Below are positions 43,685 to 53,177 of a DNA stretch of 64,000 bases, one piece after another. A program made the position numbers and the translations under genes. The stretch is taken from positions 1 to 64,000 of the forward strand of contig NZ_BAABWJ010000012.1 of NCBI RefSeq assembly GCF_040372805.1, given 5' to 3'. The notes below the pieces were generated by a model, which searched no databases, was not told the origin of the DNA, and worked only from the letters and a program-made list of their open reading frames with translations. The DNA comes from Pseudoteredinibacter isoporae_A (lineage in GTDB: Bacteria; Pseudomonadota; Gammaproteobacteria; Pseudomonadales; Cellvibrionaceae). Position 1 is the first letter of the stretch, and every line of letters begins with the position of its first letter.

Positions 43685-44293
43685 TCACTTACCCAGACGT
43701 TTTTTAGCCTCATCACTCAGGGCTCCAGAGATAAAGTCCTCGAGTAGCCGCAGCAACTCTTCCCCTTTTGCTTTTCTGTCCCGTGCGCCAACCAGGCTCA
43801 TCATCGAGTGAATCAAAATGCCGAAAATCGCATCTGCTAGCAGGCTTACGTTATATGGCTTAAGCAAACCACTGTCGACCAAGCGGGTAACGCCTTGGGT
43901 TAACGGCAATAGCGTATGCTCCTCGTCGAGCTTACGCCATTTTTCCCAGCCGAGTACGGTAATGGCTTCCTGGATGGGGATTCCTGTGGTTTTCGATGTC
44001 TCGAGAAACGCCTTACTTTGATTGACCATGTCCTGCCAGGGATCCTCTGTCAGGGGAATCTTCCTGACATAAGACGAGACCTGATACGCCTGCTTGCTGT
44101 AGCAAGCGGCGAAAATATCTTCTTTATTCTTGAAGTGATGATAGATGGCACCTTTGGTAAGACGCGCGTCTTCGGCGATCTTTCCTAGAGAAGTCTTGCT
44201 GAAACCATGCTTTCCAAATAGGGCGCTGGCTTTTTCAATCAGCACTTCCTTAGTAGCTTCAGCATTTTCATCTCTTCTCGACTTTATCGTCAT
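43685..44293 (-). CDS. TetR-family regulator of the flanking envelope-protein genes
   Basis: A 202-residue TetR protein from the ATG at 44293 (MTIKSRRDENAEATK), where the recognisable domain begins. A longer open frame to 44611 would run through operator site 2 and has no family similarity in its extra 106 residues. The helix-turn-helix is SLGKIAEDARLTKGAIYHHFKNKEDIF. The C-terminal domain resembles AcrR/TtgR-type effector domains. Two identical 17-bp operators flank the gene, one before each neighbouring envelope gene, which makes it their probable repressor. Confidence 0.9.
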   Translation of the reverse strand: MTIKSRRDENAEATKEVLIEKASALFGKHGFSKTSLGKIAEDARLTKGAIYHHFKNKEDIFAACYSKQAYQVSSYVRKIPLTEDPWQDMVNQSKAFLETSKTTGIPIQEAITVLGWEKWRKLDEEHTLLPLTQGVTRLVDSGLLKPYNVSLLADAIFGILIHSMMSLVGARDRKAKGEELLRLLEDFISGALSDEAKKRLGK

Positions 44294-44662
44294 GACTATA
44301 CCCTGATGGCAAAAACGAATGCCTTTACGTAAGGCGTGACGGTGTTTGTGGGTCCCCACAATATACAAGATGCGCGCATTGTAAACCCTCAATATTTGCT
44401 GGACAGACTTAAACACACACTCTCTTACAGTATGTGGTTGATCCGTTGCTTCAAATGTTTGCGTTGGAAATTCTATGTTAATCAAAGGTTTATGTATTGT
44501 GCAAGCTTGCGGCTTGGAGTGAGCTGGCTTTTTGTTTGACATACCAAAAGACTTTAACATACCATTGGTATGTGAATTATTGATCAAAACCATTGACAAC
44601 ACCGTCATCAATTTTTCGATTCACTGGCGAACTAATTTCGATCTGCGTAAGGGAGTAATGTG
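44294..44662. other. Intergenic region between divergent tetR and lipoprotein genes
   Basis: A 369-base gap holding operator site 2 (44557-44573) and a half site GACATACCAAA at 44538-44548. No gene is seen in it. Confidence 0.6.
44557..44573. promoter_or_regulatory. TetR operator candidate, site 2
   Basis: ACATACCATTGGTATGT, the exact reverse complement of site 1, 89 bp upstream of the lipoprotein gene and 264 bp upstream of tetR. A further ACATACC half site lies 18 bp to its left. Confidence 0.82.
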
Positions 44663-45166
44663 ATGAAAAAATACACTCAAGCGGCACTCATCCTGTTGGT
44701 TGTTTTTGCTTTATCCGCGTGTGACCTTCTGAATAAGGTGTCGCTTGGTCCCGATGCTAAAGCCTACGGCGAGGCCTGGGACTCCCGGGATGTAGATAAA
44801 ATTCTCGCACTGCACCATGAAGACTCTCTCTATCAACTGCATGTTGCCAATCAAGCGGTCGCCAGGGGAAAGGCGGAAATTCGAGACGCATTTGCGACCA
44901 TTTTTGAATTCTTCCCGGATTACGATTCTACGTTGCAACACATTTCTTTCGGCAGTCAATCGGTCACCATTCGCTTTTCCCTGTCGGCAACACCTACCCA
45001 GCCTTACATCATTGGCAATAAGCGCTTTATTCCAACGGGTGACACTTTTTCCATGGATATGATGGATGAGCTGATATTTGAAAATGGTCTGGTAAAAGAG
45101 AAGCACAGCTATATGGATATGGAATCTCTTTATCTTAACAGTAAGCGTGTTGAAGTGATCGACTGA
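44663..45166 (+). CDS. NTF2/SnoaL-fold lipoprotein
   Basis: A 167-residue protein with a lipoprotein signal peptide (hydrophobic core LILLVVFA, lipobox LSAC). The mature part opens AYGEAWDSRDVDKILALHHEDSLYQLH and continues with the alternating strands of a SnoaL/NTF2-like barrel. This fold serves as a small-molecule isomerase, cyclase or binding protein. It is the first of five such proteins in 16 kb and the only lipid-anchored one. A TetR operator lies upstream. ATG 44663 is preferred over the GTG one codon earlier. Ligand unknown. Confidence 0.8.
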   Translation: MKKYTQAALILLVVFALSACDLLNKVSLGPDAKAYGEAWDSRDVDKILALHHEDSLYQLHVANQAVARGKAEIRDAFATIFEFFPDYDSTLQHISFGSQSVTIRFSLSATPTQPYIIGNKRFIPTGDTFSMDMMDELIFENGLVKEKHSYMDMESLYLNSKRVEVID

Positions 45167-45209
45167 TGGGTCAGAAAGACAAAGCGAGACACTCAGTTCA
45201 TCGCACGCC

Positions 45210-46583
45210 ATGGAAAACACTATGAAAAACTCAACGATCCGATCGTTCAGCTCTACCAGTTTTTGGTTTGACAATCTTGACCCGCCGCCATCTTCCTTTC
45301 CTTCGCTGGAAGGCGATCATAGTTACGATGTTGTGGTGATTGGAGGCGGGTTTACGGGTTTATCGACGGCCATTGCACTTCGCGAGCGCAACATTCGCGT
45401 TGCAGTTGTTGAAAAGGGACTGGCGGGTTCGGGGGCAAGCGGGCGAAACAGCGGCCATGTGGGTTGTTCTTTGGGCATGCTGCCTCTGCTCACCTACAAA
45501 AACTTTGGTGAAGAAAGAACGCAGCAATTGTCACGTGTAGTGAATAAAGCCGTCGATAATGTTGCGTATATGATCGAGCAAGGTGGCGTCGATTGCGACT
45601 ACAATCAATGCGGCAACATCATGGCGGCGGTAAGTCGAGGGGAGGAAAACAGTAAGATCGAGAAGTACGCGGCCCTATTCGAAAAAATGGGTATTGAAAA
45701 TGAGCTTCTTGATGAACGCGCTCTCCAGAGAAAGGGCATTCCTGAGTGCGTTGTTCAAGCGGCTCATTGGAAGAAGGGCGGTGTCATTAATCCCGCGAAG
45801 TACGCACGTTGCCTCACTAAGATCGCTCTGGAAAAAGGCGTGGATCTGTTCGAGAACAGTGAGGTTGAAAGCGTTGTGCCTGGTAAAAAAGTGCTGATCA
45901 AAACCGGGAAGGGCCGTGTTTCCTGCCATCATTGTGTGTTGGCGACTAATGCGTACTCAGGTGAACTGGGTTTTCTCAAACAAAAAATTATTCCGATGTC
46001 GGTATCCGTCTTTGTTAGCGATCCGCTTACGCCTGAGCAACGTTCCCGGCTTGACTGGTATGGTGGCGAAGGCATCACCACTGCGCACATGGCTTTGGAA
46101 AATATACGCCTTACGGCAGATAATCGAGTGCTGATCGGGTCCAAGTCGGCTCGGCTGGGTTTTGGAAATTCCCAGCCAAGGCCTAATGACTCGCTTACTT
46201 TTTCAAAGCTCAACACGGTATTCAGGGACAGGTTGCCTGAACTGAACGATGTGAATATCGATGTAGGCTGGACCGGACGCGTGGCTATTTCCTCGGATGG
46301 TGTACCGAGTATTGGCACCTTAAGCAAACACAATAATATTTACTATGGTGTCGGCTATTCCGGCCATGGTATCGCGATGGCGAGCAACGCTGGAAATGTC
46401 ATTGCTCAGCTGATTTGTCAGGAAGACCTGGAAGACGCCGGGATTTTGGTGGATCGGAAATCCTTACCTGTGCCGCCTGAGCCCTTTCGTTGGCTTGTCG
46501 GTCGGTCTGTTATGGCGGCGATGCGACGTATCGATAAAAAAACTGACCGGCATGCCCAGTTGGAGAGACAAGCGCGAATGTGA
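45210..46583 (+). CDS. FAD-dependent amine oxidoreductase, PuuB-like (second copy)
   Basis: A 457-residue DAO-family enzyme with VVVIGGGFTGLSTAIALRERN for FAD binding, GASGRNSGHVG in the second FAD contact and IYYGVGYSGHGIAMAS near the C-terminus. It is a distant paralogue of the protein at 12.2-13.5 kb, with the same layout. Enzymes of this group oxidise gamma-glutamylputrescine and related secondary or primary amines. A second in-frame Met four codons on (45222) could be the true start. It is followed 120 bases later by an amidase gene on the same strand. Substrate unknown. Confidence 0.87.
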   Translation: MENTMKNSTIRSFSSTSFWFDNLDPPPSSFPSLEGDHSYDVVVIGGGFTGLSTAIALRERNIRVAVVEKGLAGSGASGRNSGHVGCSLGMLPLLTYKNFGEERTQQLSRVVNKAVDNVAYMIEQGGVDCDYNQCGNIMAAVSRGEENSKIEKYAALFEKMGIENELLDERALQRKGIPECVVQAAHWKKGGVINPAKYARCLTKIALEKGVDLFENSEVESVVPGKKVLIKTGKGRVSCHHCVLATNAYSGELGFLKQKIIPMSVSVFVSDPLTPEQRSRLDWYGGEGITTAHMALENIRLTADNRVLIGSKSARLGFGNSQPRPNDSLTFSKLNTVFRDRLPELNDVNIDVGWTGRVAISSDGVPSIGTLSKHNNIYYGVGYSGHGIAMASNAGNVIAQLICQEDLEDAGILVDRKSLPVPPEPFRWLVGRSVMAAMRRIDKKTDRHAQLERQARM

Positions 46584-46615
46584 ACCGGGTAGCGATGAAA
46601 TGAGGAAAAATATCT

Positions 46616-46706
46616 CATGCGATAGGTGATTACCCTTCTTTTGTAATTGCATTCCCCGTGATCGAAAATAAGGCGTCCCCTAATAGTAGGAAGCCCCTAT
46701 CGCATG
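46616..46706. repeat. Inverted repeat ending on the amidase start codon
   Basis: CATGCGATAGG (46616-46626) is the perfect reverse complement of CCTATCGCATG (46696-46706), separated by 69 bases. The 3' arm ends exactly with the ATG of the amidase gene at 46704. In the transcript the start codon could be paired. The long loop makes a DNA-looping operator an alternative. Confidence 0.55.
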
Positions 46707-48083
46707 CGAGAAGAACCAAAGTTGGAGCAACTCAGGTATTTTGCCAGAACGTGCAGCGCCAATGCACTTGTGTCCGCATACCGTGCCGGTATATGCAGCC
46801 CTAAGGATGTCAGCAAGGCCATCCAAGCCGACTTTTCCGTGTCCAGCGGCGTGTTCACCAGTTCGTGTGTTGAAATGGCCGAGGAAGCTTGGACTCAAAG
46901 TGATTTACGTCATCGTTTGAAGCGTGATCTCGGCCCGTTAGATGGGGTGCCGATTGTCATCAAGGACAATTTTCATCTGGAAGGGTATGTAACCAGTAAT
47001 GGCTCGGCGGCCATGGAATCTGAACCGGCCACCATCAGTTCCAAGTTTTGTAGGCAATTGTTGTCACATGGTTTGATTCCCATGGCAAAATCGACCATGA
47101 GTGAATTGGCTTTTTCCGGTGTTGGCATCAACACCGTATTCGGCACGCCTGAGAATGTATGCAGCCGTACGAAGCGTTATATTCCGGGTGGTTCCTCAAG
47201 TGGTTCCGCTGCGGCGGTGGCACAGGGACTCACACCCATCGCCATCGGAACCGACACTTCCGGTTCAGTGAGAGTTCCCGCCGCAGTTCAGGGGGTTGTT
47301 GGTTTCAGACCAAGCTCTGGCATTCACGATATTTCAGATATTTTGCCACTGTCTCCTACATTGGACACCGTGGGTTTCTTTTCCAGAGGCGTCAACGATT
47401 GCCTCACGATTCACACTCTCTTGTCGGATGCCAGCTCTCAAAATCCGGATCTTCAGGGGCCGGAATCGATTGAATTGCTGATACCGGATCACGAGGTCAG
47501 TAATGAGCTTGATCCGAGAGTTAAATCCAAGTTTTCATCTCTCATTACAAGTTTGCGCAACGGTGGATTGAACATTCGCGTTGAGCGTCAGCCTCAGTTT
47601 GAGGCGGTCAGCGAATTGTTTTCCAAGTACGGTACGCTAGTGTCTTATGAGGCCTATGAGAACTATGGCCATCTGTTGAGTCAGAGTACGAGTGGCTTAC
47701 AGGAGTTCACTCAGCGACGTTTGTCAAAAGCCGGACGGCTTAAGGCGTCGGGAAAGGACAAATTACTGAGCATTCGGAGTGAACTCATTGAGAGTTTATC
47801 GACATTACCTGAACATCAGTTCTTCATGTTTCCGACCGTTCCGGTTGTGCCGGTCGAGGCGCAAAGCGTGTTGAACAACATTGAATTCTATGAACGCTAT
47901 AATCAGCGAATTTTAGGCAATACTATGCTGGGCAGCTTTTTGGATATGCCGGGTGTATCGATCCCTCTTAAACCACCGGGCGGAGGACTGCCTTTCGGAC
48001 TCATGTTGTCGTCCCCTCGAAATCGTGACGACGCCTTGCTAAAAGTGGCGAAGTTCATTGAAAAGACCCTGGCGGGGTTGTAG
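46704..48083 (+). CDS. Amidase-signature hydrolase (first copy)
   Basis: A 459-residue amidase-signature enzyme. The catalytic Ser-cisSer-Lys triad is intact: Lys in PIVIKDNFH, cis-Ser in GGSSSGSAAAVA and nucleophile Ser in GTDTSGSVRVPAA. Such enzymes hydrolyse carboxamides to acid and ammonia; members include half-amidases, aryl amidases and allophanate hydrolase domains. No C-terminal extension is present. It follows a PuuB-like oxidase gene on the same strand. Its start codon lies in an inverted repeat. A second, different amidase is encoded about 1.1 kb further on. Confidence 0.88.
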   Translation: MREEPKLEQLRYFARTCSANALVSAYRAGICSPKDVSKAIQADFSVSSGVFTSSCVEMAEEAWTQSDLRHRLKRDLGPLDGVPIVIKDNFHLEGYVTSNGSAAMESEPATISSKFCRQLLSHGLIPMAKSTMSELAFSGVGINTVFGTPENVCSRTKRYIPGGSSSGSAAAVAQGLTPIAIGTDTSGSVRVPAAVQGVVGFRPSSGIHDISDILPLSPTLDTVGFFSRGVNDCLTIHTLLSDASSQNPDLQGPESIELLIPDHEVSNELDPRVKSKFSSLITSLRNGGLNIRVERQPQFEAVSELFSKYGTLVSYEAYENYGHLLSQSTSGLQEFTQRRLSKAGRLKASGKDKLLSIRSELIESLSTLPEHQFFMFPTVPVVPVEAQSVLNNIEFYERYNQRILGNTMLGSFLDMPGVSIPLKPPGGGLPFGLMLSSPRNRDDALLKVAKFIEKTLAGL

Positions 48084-48212
48084 TGCCCGCCTAAAACCTA
48101 TTGTTAGTGATGGCTTTTATCGAAAAATGGTGTAAAAAATCAATATCAGCTTATACTATATTGGCTTTGGATTTGTACCAGGCAAGGTCTAGATCAGCTC
48201 TAGTCGTAAGCC

Positions 48213-48227
48213 CATTCGAGTAGAATG
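48213..48227. promoter_or_regulatory. LysR autoregulatory site candidate
   Basis: CATTC-GAGTA-GAATG, a 15-bp inverted repeat 38 bp upstream of the lysR start at 48265. It fits the size and placement of a LysR recall site but the match is short. Confidence 0.45.
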
Positions 48228-48264
48228 TTTTTAATGACAATAAGAATTCGCTTGAGAGACGATA

Positions 48265-49218
48265 ATGGACAGACTTCCTCAGCTTAGGGGGGTTCAGGCT
48301 TTTGTGGTCGCCGCTAAGCATCTCAGTTTTAAAAAAGCTGCTGATGAGTTGAACGTAACTCCCACAGCAATAAGCCATAACATTAAATCGCTTGAAGAAG
48401 AGCTGGGTGTTAAACTCTTCAACCGGCTTACTCGTTCATTGAGCCTGACCAACGAAGGCAAAGTCTTTGCGCCCTTGGCCAGTGAAGCGTTTTTAAAACT
48501 GCACGAAGCGGTCAATGCGTTATCGGTGAGTGAGAGCGAAGGACCGCTTATTGTCACCACCACAAAATCGTTTGCGACCAATTGGTTGTCTAAACGAGCG
48601 CACCGATTTCGTAGCCAATACCCTCAATACAGTTTGAAGATTGATGCCAGTGACAGCGTTAAGGAGATTACCTCCAATAACGTTGATATCGCAATTCGTC
48701 ATGGTAAAGGAAACTACGACGGGTCTCACTTTGTTTGGGTTCTCAACAACTTTGTTGTGCCAGTGTGTTCCCCCAAGTTGCTGGAACACAAAGAAAGCAA
48801 GAAACTTAAGCCGGAAGAGTTGTTGGAATTTCCGCTGATCGTTTATGAGTGGACTGAGAATCAAGACCCCGACGATCCCACTTGGGAAATGTGGTTTGAT
48901 TTATCGGGGACCTCATCGAAAAAAGCCAATTATGCTGAAACTTACAGCGATGAATATATTTGTTTGCAGGCCGCTCTCGATTGCCGCGGGGTAGCTCTGT
49001 GCAGCACGTTGTCAGCGTCGTCTTATTTGGAATCCGGAGCCCTGGTTGTTCCCACCAATGTGGACTATTTCCTGAAGGATAAAAGTTACTACTTGGTGTG
49101 TGAAAAAAGCCATTCCAGTAAACACAAAATTGTCGCGTTTCAGGATTGGCTTTTGGATGAAGCAGATCGGTATAGAGACACTCCAACAGCGTCTCTAATC
49201 AATACCGACAGTTACTAG
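48265..49218 (+). CDS. LysR-family regulator, GcvA-like
   Basis: A 317-residue LysR regulator with an N-terminal winged helix (SFKKAADELNVTPTAISHNIKSLEEELGVKLF, read in parts) and an effector-binding domain. The VTPTAISHNIKSLE wording is typical of the GcvA/AmpR-like branch. It lies between the two amidase genes, convergent with the second by 6 bases, and is a good candidate for local control of the island. A relative with similar wording (VTPTAISHQIRHLE) lies at 61.4-62.3 kb. Confidence 0.88.
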   Translation: MDRLPQLRGVQAFVVAAKHLSFKKAADELNVTPTAISHNIKSLEEELGVKLFNRLTRSLSLTNEGKVFAPLASEAFLKLHEAVNALSVSESEGPLIVTTTKSFATNWLSKRAHRFRSQYPQYSLKIDASDSVKEITSNNVDIAIRHGKGNYDGSHFVWVLNNFVVPVCSPKLLEHKESKKLKPEELLEFPLIVYEWTENQDPDDPTWEMWFDLSGTSSKKANYAETYSDEYICLQAALDCRGVALCSTLSASSYLESGALVVPTNVDYFLKDKSYYLVCEKSHSSKHKIVAFQDWLLDEADRYRDTPTASLINTDSY

Positions 49219-49224
49219 TCTTCG

Positions 49225-50703
49225 TTACAGGGGGCGGGAGTCGCAGTTTTCATAGTGTTGCTCCCAGGGCGCTACTTTTTCCAAGGCTTCGCTAAGGGCA
49301 ATGACTGTTCCGTCCTGGCCAGATTTACCCATGATATGCAGACCCATAGGCAGACCTTCAGAGCCGAGTCCAGCTGGGATGCTGGCGGCAGGGTGACCTG
49401 TAAAGTTGGCCAAATAGGTAAGGCACCAACCAATCAGTGGCTCCACTTTTTCGCCATTCAGTTCCGTGGGTCCTTTGGTGTCGCCGTTGGTGTCATTAGG
49501 AACAGGGAAGCAGGCCAGGGTTGGGGAGATAATCGCGTCATAGTCTTCGAACACGCTTTGCAGCTTCTCGAAGATCTCAGATCGAATGCCTTGATCGCGA
49601 TAGTAGTCACGCATGCTCATCGTGTTGTTGACGTAATCGTTCCAACGCCGCAAATCGGGGGGCAGCTGCTCAGGGTTTTCAAGCAGATCCACACCTGCCT
49701 GCTCCAGACTATCGAGTACATGTGTATTCAGCGGGGCCATCAGGCGGCACCACAATTCACCTAGCTCGAAATGATCGTACCCAAGATCGATATCCACATT
49801 TTCAACGGACACGCCAGCTTGCTTTAACTTCTCTGCGGTTGCTCGTACGCCTTCGCGGATTTCAGGTTCGACGGGGAACACGCCGAAATCTTCGGTGAAG
49901 GCTACTCTCAAACCCGTGACATCTTTTCCAAGGTGAGATTGCAGGTCTTCTTTCGGTACAACGGTGAGGGGATCCGCTGGGTGTGGCCCACACAGGATGT
50001 CGAGAGCGATCACGGCATCTTTAACATTTCGTGTAATGGGGCCCATATGAATAAATGGTGTAGTCGCGCCGAAGGCATTTGGGCGAATCAGAATCGGCGA
50101 TCGGCCGAAAGAGGGTTTGAAACCGTATGTATTGCACCAGGCTGAAGGAATACGTATCGAACCGCCCGCATCGGTGCCTTCCGCCAGGGAGACGAGACCG
50201 TCTGCTACCGCTGCCGCGCTGCCACCAGAAGAGCCACCGCTGTTGCGGTCGAGATTGAAGGGGTTTTTGGTTGGACCAAATACAAAATTATCACAGGTGC
50301 CGCGAAATCCAAAAGTAGGGCTGTTGGTTTTGCCCACGATGATGGCTCCCGCCGCCTCCATTCGTTCGGTAAACGCGCATTGGTTTTCGACCACGTTGTT
50401 TTCCAGTGCCTTGACACCGCCCAGGGTAGATACCCACCCAGGTTTGAAATCGAACAGGTCTTTCATCGCGACAGGGACACCGTGCAGAGGGCCCAGAGGG
50501 GCGCCATCTTTCACCATCTGATCGGCTTTCTTGGCAGCATCAAGGGCGTCATTGAATCCGGTAATGACAAAGGCATTCAATGAGGGGTTGCGTGCTTTGA
50601 TTCGATCGATGGTTTCTTCCATCAAGGTCAGAGCCGACAACTCTCCGGTGCGGATCAGTCTAGCGAGCTCGTGCGCGGGTTTATATGCGTGAGTATGTTT
50701 CAT
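49225..50703 (-). CDS. Amidase-signature hydrolase (second copy)
   Basis: A 492-residue amidase. Lys in PVAMKDLFDF, cis-Ser in NSGGSSGGSAAAVADG and nucleophile Ser in GTDAGGSIRIPSAW complete the triad. The build resembles Ser-type aliphatic or aryl amidases and 6-aminohexanoate-cyclic-dimer hydrolase-like proteins. It is only moderately similar to the amidase at 46.7 kb. It is the last gene of a seven-gene minus-strand run that starts at 56943. A hairpin separates it from the TonB receptor gene. A half-amidase step after a cyclic imidase is a plausible but unproven role. Confidence 0.88.
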   Translation of the reverse strand: MKHTHAYKPAHELARLIRTGELSALTLMEETIDRIKARNPSLNAFVITGFNDALDAAKKADQMVKDGAPLGPLHGVPVAMKDLFDFKPGWVSTLGGVKALENNVVENQCAFTERMEAAGAIIVGKTNSPTFGFRGTCDNFVFGPTKNPFNLDRNSGGSSGGSAAAVADGLVSLAEGTDAGGSIRIPSAWCNTYGFKPSFGRSPILIRPNAFGATTPFIHMGPITRNVKDAVIALDILCGPHPADPLTVVPKEDLQSHLGKDVTGLRVAFTEDFGVFPVEPEIREGVRATAEKLKQAGVSVENVDIDLGYDHFELGELWCRLMAPLNTHVLDSLEQAGVDLLENPEQLPPDLRRWNDYVNNTMSMRDYYRDQGIRSEIFEKLQSVFEDYDAIISPTLACFPVPNDTNGDTKGPTELNGEKVEPLIGWCLTYLANFTGHPAASIPAGLGSEGLPMGLHIMGKSGQDGTVIALSEALEKVAPWEQHYENCDSRPL

Positions 50704-50722
50704 TTTTACCTACCTGAAAGAA

Positions 50723-50742
50723 GGCCAGCGTAAACGCTGGCC
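50723..50742 (-). terminator. Intercistronic hairpin between TonB receptor and amidase genes
   Basis: GGCCAGCG (50723-50730) pairs perfectly with CGCTGGCC (50735-50742) around TAAA. On the minus strand it follows the receptor stop and is followed by TTCTTTC. It may partly terminate transcription or set different levels for the two products. Confidence 0.6.
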
Positions 50743-50753
50743 GGTTTTCGTGT

Positions 50754-53033
50754 TTAGAAATAAATAGACGCAGAGACGCCAAAGGTGCGAGGTTGGCCGT
50801 AAATATTCAACAGCCAGCCTAAGGTTGGGAGATCGTTTACGTAGGTGCGGTATTCTTTGTCAGCAATGTTGTGACCATACAGACTGAACTCATACTTCCC
50901 GTCGCTGCTGGACAGCGTGACGCGAGCATTGTGCAGCCAATAGTCTTCTTGCAGGTTGGAAGGCGCATTTACCGTTTCCAGGTACTGGTCGTCTCTCCAG
51001 CTCCAATCGGTTGAAAATGCCGCCGCCCAGTTTTCGTTGATGTCGGTTTCATATCGCAGCAAGCCGTTGAAGGTATACTCTGGCGCGTTAACTGGGGTGT
51101 TTCCATTCAAGCTTTGACCGCCGGCGGTAATATTACTGACGATTTCAGAATCCAACCAACCAAAGCCCAGTTGCAGTTCCAACTTTTCAGTCAACAGGAA
51201 TTGTCCATCAATCTCAATACCCTTGGTATCGATTTCGGCTGCATTCACAGCGATTGGCAGTGGCGCATTCTCGTTGTCTACATTTACGATGCCGTTTTCA
51301 AACTCGTAAATAAAACCTGAGACATTAAGACGTGCGCGGCCATCCCAAAAGGTCGTTTTAATGCCACCTTCGTAGGCTGTGATTTCTTCAGGCTCTAGCG
51401 AAGTAAAGCCTTCCTGTCGGGAAACGAACGTTGCGTTGAAGCCGCCAGAACGGAATCCAGTGGAGTAGTTGATGAAGGCCATAAACTGGTCGAACTGATC
51501 CAGTTCTGGCTCCCATTTGGCACCCAGCTTATAGGTTACGTTTTCATCGTTACGCTTGCCGCCGCCAGCAACTTCGGATGACACTGCGGCAGTACCGACA
51601 ATGTTTTCTGGAACATCACGACCGCCTAGTGAGCGCACCAGACCTGTACCAAAATCCGTTCCACCATTGATCTCGACATCTTCTTCGCTCCAGCGTACGC
51701 CGAGCGTCAGAGCCAGGCTTTCCGTCAACTGGAAATCGTTATGGGCAAACAGAGCCACCGCTTCACTGTTCTGATTGAACTCAGTGAAGAAACCTGGTGC
51801 GGCACCGCCTAAAATACGAAGGTATTCAGCTTGATAAAATTCATCGTCCAAATAGTAAAAGCCCAGAACGTAGTTCCACATGCCGTCGTTATCAGACGTC
51901 AATCGAAGTTCCTGACTAAAAGTTTCAACCAGGTCGTAGTAGAAAATCTCTACTCCGCCGCCCGGTGTGCCGTCGGCGTCTTCCTGCTGATCACGTACAA
52001 AATCCTGATAGGAACTGATCGAGGTTAAGGTGGCCCAACCAAGATCATGGTCAATGCGGAGCAGGGCATTTTGAGCTTCGTTGTTCACGATGTGCTCGGT
52101 ACCGCCGTTAGACGTAAACGGGTCATTGTCGCCCGGATTCAAACCATCGATACCGCGAACACAATTTGCCGAACCACCAGTGACAGTGCCACTGAGGTAT
52201 TCGGAGCAGAATTCAGGGGCTCCGGCAGCCAAAGAGTCGGGTGTGAAAATACCGGCACCTTCATAAGGGATAAATGAGGAGCTGTCTTCACCGTAAGAGA
52301 GAGATAAATTCACATCGGTAGAGTCGAAGGACCAGGCCAACTGTGAACGGAGTGCCCACTTGTCGATTTTGCCCTCGTCATCGCCACGAGTGAGATTGTC
52401 ATAGTAACCTTTGTTTTGCTTGGTGCTGAAGCCGGATAAGCGAAAATTCAAACCGTCGGAAAGCGGTGTGTTGATGTAAGCTTCGGTTCGCACGGTCTGG
52501 TAATCGTCATAGCCGACCTGCAAACTGGCTTCAAATTCATCACCAGGTTTGTTGGTAAAGAAGTTGACCGCGCCGCCTGTGGCATTTCGACCAAACAAAG
52601 TACCCTGAGGGCCTTTCAGTGCTTCCACTCGTTGAATGTCAAAGAGCATTAAGCTGGTTGTAAAGCCTTTGGAAATGTAACCTTCGTCCAGGTGAACCGC
52701 AATAGGCGAATCCAGATTGCTGGAAAACTCGTTCACGCCAAGGCCACGAATATTGAAATTGGTTGGGCCGAAACCGTGGTTGACCTGCACGTTGGGTACA
52801 TTGGCCGCGATCTTGGTAATGTCATCGACATTGGCTTCTTTAAGCTCGTCCCCAGTCAGGGCCGAAACCGTCAGGCCAATACTCTGCACAGACTCGGATC
52901 GTTTCTGAGCGGTAACCACAACTTCTTCCAGTGCGAAGTCCTGCGCATTGGAAAATGCCGATGATCCCATAATGATGGCACACGATATGGCGGTTGAAAG
53001 TCTATATTTTTTATGTGTTATTAAGCTGGACAT
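50754..53033 (-). CDS. TonB-dependent outer-membrane receptor
   Basis: A 759-residue outer-membrane receptor. A signal peptide (about residues 1-30) is followed by a TonB-box-like LEEVVVTAQKR, a plug domain (VQVNHGFGPTNFNIRGLG; QRVEALKGPQGTLFGRNATGGAVN) and a 22-strand barrel ending in aromatic F. It should import a substrate across the outer membrane with ExbBD-TonB energy. Position within a catabolic run suggests the substrate is the organic compound degraded there rather than iron. The clade resembles the large, mostly uncharacterised receptors of marine gammaproteobacteria. Confidence 0.92.
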   Translation of the reverse strand: MSSLITHKKYRLSTAISCAIIMGSSAFSNAQDFALEEVVVTAQKRSESVQSIGLTVSALTGDELKEANVDDITKIAANVPNVQVNHGFGPTNFNIRGLGVNEFSSNLDSPIAVHLDEGYISKGFTTSLMLFDIQRVEALKGPQGTLFGRNATGGAVNFFTNKPGDEFEASLQVGYDDYQTVRTEAYINTPLSDGLNFRLSGFSTKQNKGYYDNLTRGDDEGKIDKWALRSQLAWSFDSTDVNLSLSYGEDSSSFIPYEGAGIFTPDSLAAGAPEFCSEYLSGTVTGGSANCVRGIDGLNPGDNDPFTSNGGTEHIVNNEAQNALLRIDHDLGWATLTSISSYQDFVRDQQEDADGTPGGGVEIFYYDLVETFSQELRLTSDNDGMWNYVLGFYYLDDEFYQAEYLRILGGAAPGFFTEFNQNSEAVALFAHNDFQLTESLALTLGVRWSEEDVEINGGTDFGTGLVRSLGGRDVPENIVGTAAVSSEVAGGGKRNDENVTYKLGAKWEPELDQFDQFMAFINYSTGFRSGGFNATFVSRQEGFTSLEPEEITAYEGGIKTTFWDGRARLNVSGFIYEFENGIVNVDNENAPLPIAVNAAEIDTKGIEIDGQFLLTEKLELQLGFGWLDSEIVSNITAGGQSLNGNTPVNAPEYTFNGLLRYETDINENWAAAFSTDWSWRDDQYLETVNAPSNLQEDYWLHNARVTLSSSDGKYEFSLYGHNIADKEYRTYVNDLPTLGWLLNIYGQPRTFGVSASIYF

Positions 53034-53177
53034 ATTTATTCTCCTCTTATGAACTTAATCATTATTGCTATAGCGAGATTTAAAGTTCGGATTCAAACCC
53101 TGCAATTCAAATATATATAAATTGGCGATTCAGACATGCGAAATAATTTCAGCCTATAGATGAATAAAATTTGCACG

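Noticed and set aside
44294..44611. N-terminal extension of the TetR protein
   Set aside because: The extra 106 residues have no TetR similarity and would run through operator site 2. The TetR domain begins at the ATG at 44293.
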